DNA from: Firmicutes bacterium HGW-Firmicutes-11
GTDB taxonomy: Bacteria > Bacillota > Clostridia > Peptostreptococcales > Anaerovoracaceae
Assembly (NCBI GenBank): GCA_002840285.1
Contig: PHAE01000011.1
Span: 1-60,641, forward strand
Direction of reading: 5' to 3'
DNA: 60,641 bases
In this document: positions 8,862 through 16,884 of the stretch, in pieces
Layout: each line of letters opens with the position of its first letter
Numbering within the stretch: the first letter of the stretch is position 1
Made by a program: the position numbers and the translations under genes
Notes under the pieces: model-generated
The model's input: the letters and a program-made list of their open reading frames with translations, nothing else
Databases searched by the model: none
Told to the model about the DNA's origin: nothing

Positions 8862-10108
8862 TTCATATCCTCTCTCTCCGTTGCGCTACCGGCTGCCCAT
8901 AACGCGGCACTTTCCCCTGCCGCAAAGCCGGAACTCCATGCCCATTGGAGATTCCACCCACCGCAGGGGCCATCGACATCCAATACTTCTCCGGCAAAAT
9001 AAAGACCGGCTTTCTTTCGTGATCCTAATGTGTGTTGATACACTTCTTCGCAATTTATACCACCCACGGTCACTTGGGCTTCCTTCCAACCCTTGGTTCC
9101 GGCGATGGGGATCCGCCAGTTCTTCAGGTAACGGGCCAGTTTTTCCGGATTCACATCGTCACCATCGGGCAAAAAGAAAGGAATCAATTTTTGGTGAAGC
9201 ATTCCTTCCAGAAGTGACTCCGGCGGTCTTGTGGCGAAAGCAACCGCTCTGGCAAACAGCTTGGCTGTTAGGTCCTTGACTGTGATCTCCGGGAAGAAAT
9301 CGATGACGGCATCCACCTCCGGTTCATCCACATCAAGAAAGCGGCTCACATCAAAAACACAAATTCCAGAAATGCCATACTCGGCAAATTGCAGTTCTCC
9401 CCGCCGCTCGACGATCCGCTCTCCTTTGCGCTCCAGCGCGATGGAGCACTTGACGCGAACCCCTTTCAATTCTTTATGATTCCAGTCCTTCACTATAAGT
9501 GGAACCAGCCCGGGCCGGGGCCGGATCAGGGTATGTCCGAAGGACTTGGCAAACCCATAGCCGTCTCCATCAGAACCAAATTGGCCTCCAGCTTTTCCAC
9601 CGGTCGCAACGACCACGGCATCCGTGTAGATGGAATCCCCGGATGATAAACGGATCGAGAACGAAGAGTCGCCATCGGTCACTCCGTCACTTATCTCTGT
9701 TACAGCATCGCCGGTTCGTACGAAAACACCAAGAAACGCCAGTTCTTTGACCAATAGATCTCTGACCGTTATCGCTTGTTCCGTGTATGGGTACATCCTT
9801 CCATCGTCGTCTTCCCGTGTCATAAGGCCGATCTCATCAAAAAAAGCGATAGTGTCACTGGCGCTGATTTTACTGAGGATCTGTCTGGGGGCAAGGGATC
9901 CCCCCGCCTGATAGTCCATATAACGGCATCCTTGGTTGGAGAGATTGCATCGCCCGTTTCCTGTCGCAAGAAGCTTCTTTCCCAGTTCCGGATTTTTCTC
10001 CAATAGTATGATATCGCCTCCGGGAAGGATCATGGCTGCGGAGATCGCGGCCAACATACCGGAAGCGCCACCGCCGATGATGGCAAGTCGAAACCGTTCC
10101 TTTTCCAT
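8858..10108 (-). CDS. NAD(P)/FAD-dependent oxidoreductase, HI0933/BaiN family
   Basis: A 416-residue flavoprotein. The N-terminal dinucleotide fold shows IIGGGASGML (10-19), then GNGRCNLSN typical of HI0933/YhiN proteins, VATGGKAGGQFGSDGDG in the middle, and the C-terminal FAD-contact block LDVDGPCGGWNLQWAWSSG. Known members reduce or oxidise small molecules; BaiN acts on bile acid intermediates. It is the first gene of a three-gene operon, and its stop overlaps the adenosyltransferase start (ATGA). One possible role is supplying electrons for corrinoid reduction, but this is inference from position only. Confidence 0.85.
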   Translation of the reverse strand: MEKERFRLAIIGGGASGMLAAISAAMILPGGDIILLEKNPELGKKLLATGNGRCNLSNQGCRYMDYQAGGSLAPRQILSKISASDTIAFFDEIGLMTREDDDGRMYPYTEQAITVRDLLVKELAFLGVFVRTGDAVTEISDGVTDGDSSFSIRLSSGDSIYTDAVVVATGGKAGGQFGSDGDGYGFAKSFGHTLIRPRPGLVPLIVKDWNHKELKGVRVKCSIALERKGERIVERRGELQFAEYGISGICVFDVSRFLDVDEPEVDAVIDFFPEITVKDLTAKLFARAVAFATRPPESLLEGMLHQKLIPFFLPDGDDVNPEKLARYLKNWRIPIAGTKGWKEAQVTVGGINCEEVYQHTLGSRKKAGLYFAGEVLDVDGPCGGWNLQWAWSSGFAAGESAALWAAGSATEREDMK

Positions 10109-10139
10109 AGATCTCCTTTCCCGAGAGCGTCTTTCGTTC

Positions 10140-10168
10140 TTGTAAACTGTATCGGATAATGGTATTAT
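10140..10168 (+). promoter_or_regulatory. Promoter of the metallophosphoesterase gene
   Basis: TTGTAA (10140-10145) and TATTAT (10163-10168) with a 17-base spacer. It overlaps the opposite-strand promoter of the FAD oxidoreductase operon. Confidence 0.55.
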
Positions 10169-10172
10169 ACCA
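10164..10172 (-). promoter_or_regulatory. Extended -10 promoter of the FAD oxidoreductase operon
   Basis: Read on the minus strand the site is TGGTATAAT, another extended -10 element. It lies about 56 bases before the ATG at 10108 and shares bases with the divergent plus-strand -10. Confidence 0.6.
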
Positions 10173-10209
10173 TAGCCACACCCACGAGCAAAGTGTTACA
10201 GGAGGTCAC

Positions 10210-11058
10210 ATGCCACGCTTCGTAAATGTACTCGTGAGAGGGCTCCTGTTGCTTCTGATCGTTGCCGGGATCCTCCTCTTTTATGCCCGCTATGTCGAGC
10301 CCAATCGCCTTCGCGTGGAAGAAGTGACCGTTTCTTCTGCCCACGTGTCCGAGGCGGCTGACGGCCTGCGTATTTTGGTTTTTGCCGATACTCATTTCGG
10401 CCCCTACTATACCACCGAAGACTTCGAGCGGGTGTTGTCTGCTGTGGAGGATGCAAAGCCGGATCTATTGTTTTTCCTCGGTGATCTGATCGATCATTAC
10501 AGCCGCTATTCCGAGAATGGCGATGCCCGCTGGATCAGCGATGTTCTGTCTCAAATGGAAGCGCCGTATGGCAAATTCGCGGTATATGGGAACCACGACT
10601 ACGGTGGAGGCGCCGAGTCAAAGTATCCGACGGTCCTTTCAGATGGTGGATTTCAATTGCTCACCAACGAAACTGCGCGCCTTCCCGATCTGGGACTGAC
10701 GATCATTGGAATCGATGATGTGCTCATTGGCTACGGAGATCCCGAAGTTGCTGCAGCTGCACAGGACGACTCCTTCAATATCATTCTGACCCATGCGCCA
10801 GACATTGCCGACCGTGTCATTTCTTATCCCGCCGATCTCATTTTGGCTGGACACACCCATGGACGGCAGGTCGATCTTCGATTCTTCGACGACTTGGTGC
10901 TTCCGCCCTACGGCAAAAAATATATCAGCGGCCTCTACTCCCTGCCAGGGGAACGAGCGCCGCAACTCTATGTGACTTCAGGTTTGGGAACGACCAAACT
11001 ACCATTGCGTTTCTTATCGGTGCCGGAAGTGACCTTGATCACCTTGTCCTCTTCCTAG
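10210..11058 (+). CDS. Membrane-anchored metallophosphoesterase (YkuE/YaeI type)
   Basis: Calcineurin-like metallophosphoesterase of 282 residues with an N-terminal transmembrane anchor (about 7-26). The five family motifs are all present: FADTHFG (Asp60, His62), FLGDLID, VYGNHDY, ILTHAPD and LAGHTHGRQ, so the two-metal site is complete. Relatives (YkuE, YaeI) are cell-wall or membrane associated phosphodiesterases. An open frame extends 17 codons upstream, but AGGAGG at 10200-10205 points to the ATG at 10210. Its stop overlaps the stop of the convergent DUF308 gene by four bases. Natural substrate unknown. Confidence 0.88.
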   Translation: MPRFVNVLVRGLLLLLIVAGILLFYARYVEPNRLRVEEVTVSSAHVSEAADGLRILVFADTHFGPYYTTEDFERVLSAVEDAKPDLLFFLGDLIDHYSRYSENGDARWISDVLSQMEAPYGKFAVYGNHDYGGGAESKYPTVLSDGGFQLLTNETARLPDLGLTIIGIDDVLIGYGDPEVAAAAQDDSFNIILTHAPDIADRVISYPADLILAGHTHGRQVDLRFFDDLVLPPYGKKYISGLYSLPGERAPQLYVTSGLGTTKLPLRFLSVPEVTLITLSSS

Positions 11059-11585
11059 TTGGAAGGGAACTTTTTTCTGCTTTTCAGATGCACGCCGGCA
11101 ACGATGCTGTTCGCTCCTTGCAGAACAAAGATACCTCCTAGCAAAAGAGCCATGCCCAGGCCTGCAATAAAAGGATTATAAAAGGTATAGATCCCGGCAG
11201 CCATACTTGCCAAACCGAACCCCATATCCCAGGCCCAACCCTTCATACGCAGCTTTCGGATCGTCAAAGACGCAATTACCCGCAGTGTTCCGGAAAACAG
11301 GATCCACATCCCGAAAAATACGACGACGATCAACTCGGTGATAACTACCTCTGTCAGTATGACAGTGGCCAGCACGGTGGTGATCAGTCCCTCTGCAAGA
11401 TGCCATTTACTGAATTCCGAGCGTTTTCGATACCGTAAAAATGCAAATATGTGACTCAGTCCCGACAACAACATCGCGATCCCAAGCACAAATGCCAATG
11501 CGGAAAACGGGGCTCCGGGATTTGCAAAGCAAAAGATTCCTGCCGCGGCCAGCAATCCACCGGTTATCATTGTTGTCATCCTCAT
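11055..11585 (-). CDS. DUF308 (HdeD-like) membrane protein
   Basis: A 176-residue protein built of six hydrophobic segments with short polar loops. The paired-helix pattern (GGLLAAAGIFCFANPG, FFGMWILFSGTLRV, LGMALLLGGIFVLQGAN) is that of the HdeD/DUF308 family, whose Escherichia coli member is linked to acid resistance; the molecular role is not established. The start at 11585 follows AGGAGGAACAACT; a longer frame to 11669 lacks a ribosome site. It is convergent with the metallophosphoesterase gene and divergent from the small UspA-like gene. Confidence 0.8.
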   Translation of the reverse strand: MRMTTMITGGLLAAAGIFCFANPGAPFSALAFVLGIAMLLSGLSHIFAFLRYRKRSEFSKWHLAEGLITTVLATVILTEVVITELIVVVFFGMWILFSGTLRVIASLTIRKLRMKGWAWDMGFGLASMAAGIYTFYNPFIAGLGMALLLGGIFVLQGANSIVAGVHLKSRKKFPSN

Positions 11586-11662
11586 AGTTGTTCCTCCTGA
11601 CACATTGTAGTATACTGTGTTTGTAACACATCCGCCAACCCCACGAAACAGGGAGAATTGCT

Positions 11663-12046
11663 TTGTCAAAAAATGTTATGGTCTGCGTAACGCAGCAGAA
11701 AACTTGCGACCGACTCATCCGCTATGGACACGATATCCTCGGCAAGGAAAAAGGGGAGCTCTTCATTATACACGTTGCTCACTATCAGTTCAAATTCCTG
11801 GGAAACTCCCAGGAAGGCGAGGCTCTGGAATATTTATATGAAAAAGCGATGGAGTATGGCGCTCAGTTGACTGTCGTGCGTTCCAACGATGTGTTGGATA
11901 CCTTGATCGATTTAGTGAAAAAGTATAAAATCAGCCATATCGTTCTTGGCGAGTCGGGAGAATCAGCGGAAGGCAGCAATGTCGTTCAGCAACTGACACA
12001 AAAGGTCAAAGCACAGGCGGAAGTGATCGTCGTACCCGCTGGTTGA
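11663..12046 (+). CDS. Small universal-stress-like (KdpD UspA-type) protein
   Basis: A 127-residue protein with a Rossmann-like UspA fold. The start MSKNVMVCVTQQKTCDRLI and the motif ISHIVLGES resemble the UspA subdomain found inside KdpD sensor kinases, here free-standing. The GSS-type ATP-binding glycine loop of classical UspA proteins is replaced by GESGESAEGS, so nucleotide binding is uncertain. The initiation codon is TTG at 11663, seven bases after GGGAGA (11651-11656). A possible promoter (TTGTTC 11588, TATACT 11611) overlaps the divergent gene's ribosome site. It runs convergent to dnaE with only six bases between stops and no visible terminator. Confidence 0.72.
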   Translation: MSKNVMVCVTQQKTCDRLIRYGHDILGKEKGELFIIHVAHYQFKFLGNSQEGEALEYLYEKAMEYGAQLTVVRSNDVLDTLIDLVKKYKISHIVLGESGESAEGSNVVQQLTQKVKAQAEVIVVPAG

Positions 12047-12052
12047 CGGTTG

Positions 12053-15000
12053 CTATTTGAGGTTTTCCGTTCCGATCAGCTTCCCCATCTCATCTCTGAA
12101 CACAGGGGTATTGGACACCCATAAGCTGGTGTCTGCGCGCATGGATCTGCCGGAATTTCCAAGGTAGATCTTGACCGGTACGTCTCCCGGGTGCCTGGCA
12201 AGAAGTTGCTTTATGTCGGAAATCATCGCCTCTGTGTCCATGTCTTCAGGAATCCTTAGTTTCACGATTTCCGATAGTCCGCAGAAGGCCGCCCCGTTCC
12301 GGTCATCCATGCACTGGATCCACTCCGCCAATACCTTTGGCGCTTCTTCTTCTCTACAATTGATCGTTCCCCGCAAGACAACCACCGAATCTTCCTTTAT
12401 GATTTCCCGGTATCTCTCGTATACATTGGGAAACACCACGACTTCGATCGTGCCATGCAAATCTTCCAACTGGATGAATGCCATCCGGTTGTTTTTTTTG
12501 GTCACCAGAAGCTTGACCGTCGTAATGATGCCTGCGAGTGTCACTGCCATGCCATCGGTAACACAGTCGCTCTCTTCGCCATGGTTCAGTTCCTCTGTGG
12601 TCACGCTTTCCACTTCTTTTATCTGGCTCGCATAGTCGTCCAAAGGATGTCCGGTGACATAGACACCAAGCATTTCCTTTTCCATGGCGATCTGCAGGCG
12701 CTTTGAAAATTCGCCGATTTCTGGTAGCGTTCCACTGTTACCACAGCTTCGCATTGCCAGATCATGCTCCTGAAATAGGGAGAGTTGTCCATCCAATGTT
12801 CGTTTGGCATCGTTTTGCGCAGATTCCAGTAAACGTTCGAACACCGCCAGATGCTGCGCCCGGTTACCGCCCAGGGAATCAAGCGCTCCGGCTTTGATCA
12901 GGCTTTCCAACGCTTTTTTATTCACTTCACCGATGTCGATGAGTTGGATCAGCTGGAAGATGTCGCAGGGGTGCTGATTATCACGGCGCATCTTTTTGAT
13001 TGCTTCGACGACTCCGGCGCCGACATTTTTTACGCCGAGGAGGCCGAAACGGATCTTACCGTCTTTGACTGTGAACTTCATATCGCTTTCTAAAATGTCG
13101 GGAGGAAGGACCTTGATCTTCATCTCCTCGCAATTCCGGATGTATTTGGCTGCCTGGTCGCCATCGCCTATGACACTTCCAAGAAGAGCTGCCATGAATT
13201 CCACCGGGTAATGGACTTTCAAATACGCGGTTTGATACGCCACGACTGCATATGCTGCGGCGTGGGATTTATTGAAGGCATACTCGGCAAAGCTTTCCAT
13301 CTGGTTATAGATTTCTTCCGCTGCCCGTTTGGGAATCCCGTTTCGGATGCATCCCTTGATCTCTATGGCTCCATTTTCATCGTGCTTGCCATGGATGAAG
13401 TACTCCTTTTCCTGTTCCATGACGTCCCGCTTTTTCTTGCTCATAGCTCTTCGTACGAGATCGCTGCGACCATAGGTGTAACCGGCTAGATCCCGAACGA
13501 TCTGCATGACCTGCTCCTGATAGACCATGCAACCGTAAGTGACCGACAAGATCGGTTTAAGGGAGTCATGAATGTATCGGATCGAATCGTGATTTTTCTT
13601 GTTTTCGATGTAGGTTGGGATGGACGCCATCGGGCCGGGGCGATAGAGGGAAATTCCAGCAACGATGTCTTCGAAGCTGTCAGGTTTGAGGTTTTTCATA
13701 AATTGCCGCATGCCTGAACTTTCCAGTTGGAATACGCCAAGGGTATTGCCGGAGCTGATCAATTCAAACACTGCAGGATCGTCGTACTCCATTTTGGAGA
13801 AATCGATTTCGACGCCCTGGCTTTCCCGGATCATTTCCAGAGCGTCACGGATCACAGTCAGATTTCGCAAACCAAGAAAGTCCATCTTCAGCAATCCCAA
13901 TTCTTCGATAGTTCCCATGGTGTATTGAGTGGATATCCCCTTGTCCGCGAGATAGAGAGGTACGTACTCCACCATGCTTTTCTTCGTGATGACGATCCCC
14001 GCTGCGTGGGTAGACGCGTGGCGAGGCATTCCTTCCAGTGCTTTTGCCGTATCGATCAGCGCCTTGATGTCCCGGTTGTTGTCGCAGGCCTGACGAAGAT
14101 CCCCGCTCATTTCCAAGGCGCGGTCCAGCGTCATTTTGAGGTCAAAGGGAACCATCTTTGCAATGGCGTCCACCTCGCCGTAGCTCAGATTCATAGCCCG
14201 GCCAACATCACGAATGGCTTGTTTTGCCTTCATGGTTCCAAAGGTGATGATCTGCGCGACTTTATCTTCTCCATATTTTTTGACGACGTAGTCGATGACC
14301 TCGCCTCGTCGCTCGTAGCAAAAATCGATGTCAATGTCCGGCATGCTGATGCGCTCCGGATTGAGAAACCGTTCGAAGATCAGCCCGTATTTGATTGGAT
14401 CGATGTCTGTGATCTTTAAGCTGTAAGCCACAAGGCTTCCTGCCGCTGAACCTCTTCCCGGTCCGACCATGATGCCGTTTTCTCTTGCAAACCGGATAAA
14501 ATCCCATACGATCAGGAAGTACTCCACATAGCCCATTTCTTCGATCACCGTAAGCTCGTGATCCAGGCGAGCCTCCAGTTCCGGTGCGGGGATCCCATAA
14601 CGTTCTGCCATTCCCGCAGCGCACAATTCCCTTAGATAAGTCCTGTTATCTTTTCCCGCAGGTGGCGAAAACTCAGGGAGATGGATCGCTCCAAAAGAAA
14701 ACTCAAGGTTGCATTGCTCAGCGATCCGTCCGGTGTTTTCCACCGCTTCCGGGATGCTGGCGAACAGACGGGACATTTCTTCCTGAGATTTTAAATAAAA
14801 TTGATCGTTGGGAAAGCGCATTCGCCCTTCGTCATCTACGTTCTTTGCTGTCTGTACACACAACAGAATGTCATGCGCTCCGGCATCTTCCTGCCGGACG
14901 TAATGGACATCATTCGTCGCGACCAACGGGATACCGGTCTCCTGGCTGATTTGTTTCAATTGGGGAAGGATTCGGTACTCCTCCGGGAGTCCCTGGTCCT

Positions 15001-15523
15001 GAAGTTCAAGATAGAAATTTCCTTCTCCGAAGATGTCCAGAAGATCGAGAGCCTCTCGCTTAGCACCTTCATAGTCATTGCCAAGAAGCCGGGACTGTAT
15101 GTCGCCGGCCAGACAAGCGGAAAGCGCTATGATTCCATTGCTATAGCTGCGCAATACTTCCTTGTCGATCCTCGGGCGATAGTAGAAGCCCTCAGTAAAT
15201 CCTTTGGAAACGATTTTCATCAGGTTTTTGTACCCTGCTTCATTTTTCGCAAGAAGAACGAGATGTCCCTGCTGTTTGTCCTTGTCAATGTCCTTGTCGT
15301 GCATGGTTCTGGCAGCCGTATAAACCTCCGAACCGATGATGGGCTTGATTCCCCTTCGCTTCGCCTCGCGGTAGAAATCGATGGCACCGAAAAGCACGCC
15401 GTGATCGGTGATCGCCAGGGCATCCATGCCAAGCTCCTCCGCCCGGTCCAAGAGATCCGTGATCCTTGCGGCACCGTCAAGAAGGCTGTATTCGGTGTGA
15501 ACGTGCAGATGGGTGAATCCCAT
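12053..15523 (-). CDS. dnaE: DNA polymerase III subunit alpha
   Basis: Replicative family C polymerase of DnaE1 size (1156 residues). Order of parts: N-terminal PHP domain beginning HLHVHTEYSLLDG (6-18) with ITDHGVLFG; polymerase core with PDIDIDFCYERR near residue 394 carrying catalytic aspartates; fingers; helix-hairpin-helix region; and a C-terminal OB fold (VTLAGIITTVKLL to VVVLRGTI). There is no 3'-5' exonuclease insertion, so it is DnaE rather than PolC. It may be the lagging-strand or accessory polymerase if the genome also carries polC. It has its own extended -10 promoter downstream of trmB. Confidence 0.95.
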   Translation of the reverse strand: MGFTHLHVHTEYSLLDGAARITDLLDRAEELGMDALAITDHGVLFGAIDFYREAKRRGIKPIIGSEVYTAARTMHDKDIDKDKQQGHLVLLAKNEAGYKNLMKIVSKGFTEGFYYRPRIDKEVLRSYSNGIIALSACLAGDIQSRLLGNDYEGAKREALDLLDIFGEGNFYLELQDQGLPEEYRILPQLKQISQETGIPLVATNDVHYVRQEDAGAHDILLCVQTAKNVDDEGRMRFPNDQFYLKSQEEMSRLFASIPEAVENTGRIAEQCNLEFSFGAIHLPEFSPPAGKDNRTYLRELCAAGMAERYGIPAPELEARLDHELTVIEEMGYVEYFLIVWDFIRFARENGIMVGPGRGSAAGSLVAYSLKITDIDPIKYGLIFERFLNPERISMPDIDIDFCYERRGEVIDYVVKKYGEDKVAQIITFGTMKAKQAIRDVGRAMNLSYGEVDAIAKMVPFDLKMTLDRALEMSGDLRQACDNNRDIKALIDTAKALEGMPRHASTHAAGIVITKKSMVEYVPLYLADKGISTQYTMGTIEELGLLKMDFLGLRNLTVIRDALEMIRESQGVEIDFSKMEYDDPAVFELISSGNTLGVFQLESSGMRQFMKNLKPDSFEDIVAGISLYRPGPMASIPTYIENKKNHDSIRYIHDSLKPILSVTYGCMVYQEQVMQIVRDLAGYTYGRSDLVRRAMSKKKRDVMEQEKEYFIHGKHDENGAIEIKGCIRNGIPKRAAEEIYNQMESFAEYAFNKSHAAAYAVVAYQTAYLKVHYPVEFMAALLGSVIGDGDQAAKYIRNCEEMKIKVLPPDILESDMKFTVKDGKIRFGLLGVKNVGAGVVEAIKKMRRDNQHPCDIFQLIQLIDIGEVNKKALESLIKAGALDSLGGNRAQHLAVFERLLESAQNDAKRTLDGQLSLFQEHDLAMRSCGNSGTLPEIGEFSKRLQIAMEKEMLGVYVTGHPLDDYASQIKEVESVTTEELNHGEESDCVTDGMAVTLAGIITTVKLLVTKKNNRMAFIQLEDLHGTIEVVVFPNVYERYREIIKEDSVVVLRGTINCREEEAPKVLAEWIQCMDDRNGAAFCGLSEIVKLRIPEDMDTEAMISDIKQLLARHPGDVPVKIYLGNSGRSMRADTSLWVSNTPVFRDEMGKLIGTENLK

Positions 15524-15555
15524 ATAGTCCCTCCGAGGCGAACATTAGTTGCCCC

Positions 15556-15564
15556 ATTATATCA
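15556..15564 (-). promoter_or_regulatory. Extended -10 promoter of dnaE
   Basis: On the minus strand the site reads TGATATAAT (TG-n-TATAAT). It lies 33 bases before the dnaE ATG and about 20 bases after the trmB stop. The -35 region is weak. Confidence 0.6.
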
Positions 15565-15583
15565 CATTCTATCGACGGGATTC

Positions 15584-16210
15584 CTATGGACAAAGGAATC
15601 TGCAATAATGGATCGGTTTCCCCAGAAGTTGAAACCGGTGCTCATATTGTGTCATAAATTTTTTTGCAGAAAATATCGTATCATGCAGATCCTCTGCCTG
15701 TTCCTCCAGTACAAACCCGCAAGCCAGTCCTTCTTCTTTCGTGAATTGAAACAGCCCGTCATTGTCGGTCTTGCACTCGACGAAGCCCCCTTGTTTAAGG
15801 ATGGTCCGATAACCCTCCATATAGCTGCGACTGGTCAGTCTTCTCTTCTCATGTCTCGCTTTTGGCCAGGGATCGCTGAAATTCAGATAGATGCCATCCA
15901 ATTCCCCTTCAGAAAACCAGTCTTCCGGGGATTCGATGTATTGTGGAATACATCGTGCGTTGTACAGGCCTTCCGCTTCTATCATCTCCAGAGCGCGCAA
16001 CACGATGCTACTTCTGCCTTCGGCTCCTATGTAAGCCCCATCCGGGTCTGCTTTTGCTTTCGCGACCAGGAAGTGCCCTCTTCCGCATCCCAGCTCCAGA
16101 TAGCGGGACCCATACCCAGCCAGCCAGTCCCGGTCGTCAGGGGATCCCATCATCCGGTGTTCCAACGCTGCCAGACGTGCCGATTCATTCTTCACCTTAC
16201 GCTGGCGCAT
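15584..16210 (-). CDS. trmB: tRNA (guanine-N7-)-methyltransferase
   Basis: SAM-dependent enzyme that makes m7G46 in the tRNA variable loop. The 208-residue protein shows the SAM-binding motif YLELGCGRGHFLVAKA, the acidic second strand YIGAEGRSS, and the TrmB signature NFSDPWPKARHEKRRLT, followed by ECKTDNDGLF. The chosen ATG overlaps the end of nrdG by 19 bases. It is the last gene of the nrdD-nrdG-trmB run and is therefore probably co-transcribed with the ribonucleotide reductase genes. Confidence 0.92.
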   Translation of the reverse strand: MRQRKVKNESARLAALEHRMMGSPDDRDWLAGYGSRYLELGCGRGHFLVAKAKADPDGAYIGAEGRSSIVLRALEMIEAEGLYNARCIPQYIESPEDWFSEGELDGIYLNFSDPWPKARHEKRRLTSRSYMEGYRTILKQGGFVECKTDNDGLFQFTKEEGLACGFVLEEQAEDLHDTIFSAKKFMTQYEHRFQLLGKPIHYCRFLCP

Positions 16211-16878
16211 AACAGTTTACCCATTTCTTTCATATCTTCGTCACTGTAAGCAGTATATTTCCCGGCCTCGTCCAGCAGCTTGCCACTGTCCCGGAATCTC
16301 TGCAGATACCAGGGGATCCCTTGTGGTAAAAACCTGCGGATCTCGGCCAGGTCTTCCCATCCGATCTGTTCTTTGCAGACCGTGGTCCGATACTCCCCTA
16401 AAATTTGTCCGGCTTTTACAGCAGCGGCTACTATCTCCATACTTTGTTTCACATCTTCAACGATTGCGGCTTCGCCGGCGATTGACTGATACTTTTGCCA
16501 AGGGCCTTTGATGTCCATCGCAATGTAATCGACGAGCCGTCCATCGATCATTTCCTTGAGCACTGCCGGCATGCTCCCGTTGGTATCGAGTTTGATCTCA
16601 TACCCGAGTTCCTTGATCTTCTTCGCAAAAGAACACAAGTCAGAATGCAAGGTTGGTTCTCCTCCGGAAATGCAGACGCTGTCCAGGAACCGCCTTCGCA
16701 GCTTCAAAAAAGCAAGGAATTCTTCTTCCTCTAGACGGGCCTTGCCGTCTCCTGCCCGTATGATGTCACTGTTGTGACAATACCCGCACTGAAAGTTGCA
16801 TCCACCGAGAAATACCACGGTGGACGCTTTTCCTGGATGATCGATGAAGGATGACTTAACGATTCCTGCAATGTTCAT
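16192..16878 (-). CDS. nrdG: Anaerobic ribonucleoside-triphosphate reductase activating protein
   Basis: Radical SAM enzyme (228 residues) that installs the glycyl radical on NrdD. The 4Fe-4S cluster motif CNFQCGYCHNSD (CxxxCxxC) is at about residues 27-38, followed by CISGGEPTLH, the GGE SAM-contact motif, and LDTNGSMP. The length is that of the longer, pyruvate-formate-lyase-activase-like NrdG type rather than the short enterobacterial form. It starts six bases after the nrdD stop and ends inside the first codons of trmB. Confidence 0.93.
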   Translation of the reverse strand: MNIAGIVKSSFIDHPGKASTVVFLGGCNFQCGYCHNSDIIRAGDGKARLEEEEFLAFLKLRRRFLDSVCISGGEPTLHSDLCSFAKKIKELGYEIKLDTNGSMPAVLKEMIDGRLVDYIAMDIKGPWQKYQSIAGEAAIVEDVKQSMEIVAAAVKAGQILGEYRTTVCKEQIGWEDLAEIRRFLPQGIPWYLQRFRDSGKLLDEAGKYTAYSDEDMKEMGKLLCASVR

Positions 16879-16884
16879 GTTTCC

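Noticed and set aside
14801-16249. 482-codon plus-strand frame across dnaE and trmB
   Set aside because: It lies antisense to two secure genes and its translation has no known motif; a shadow frame.
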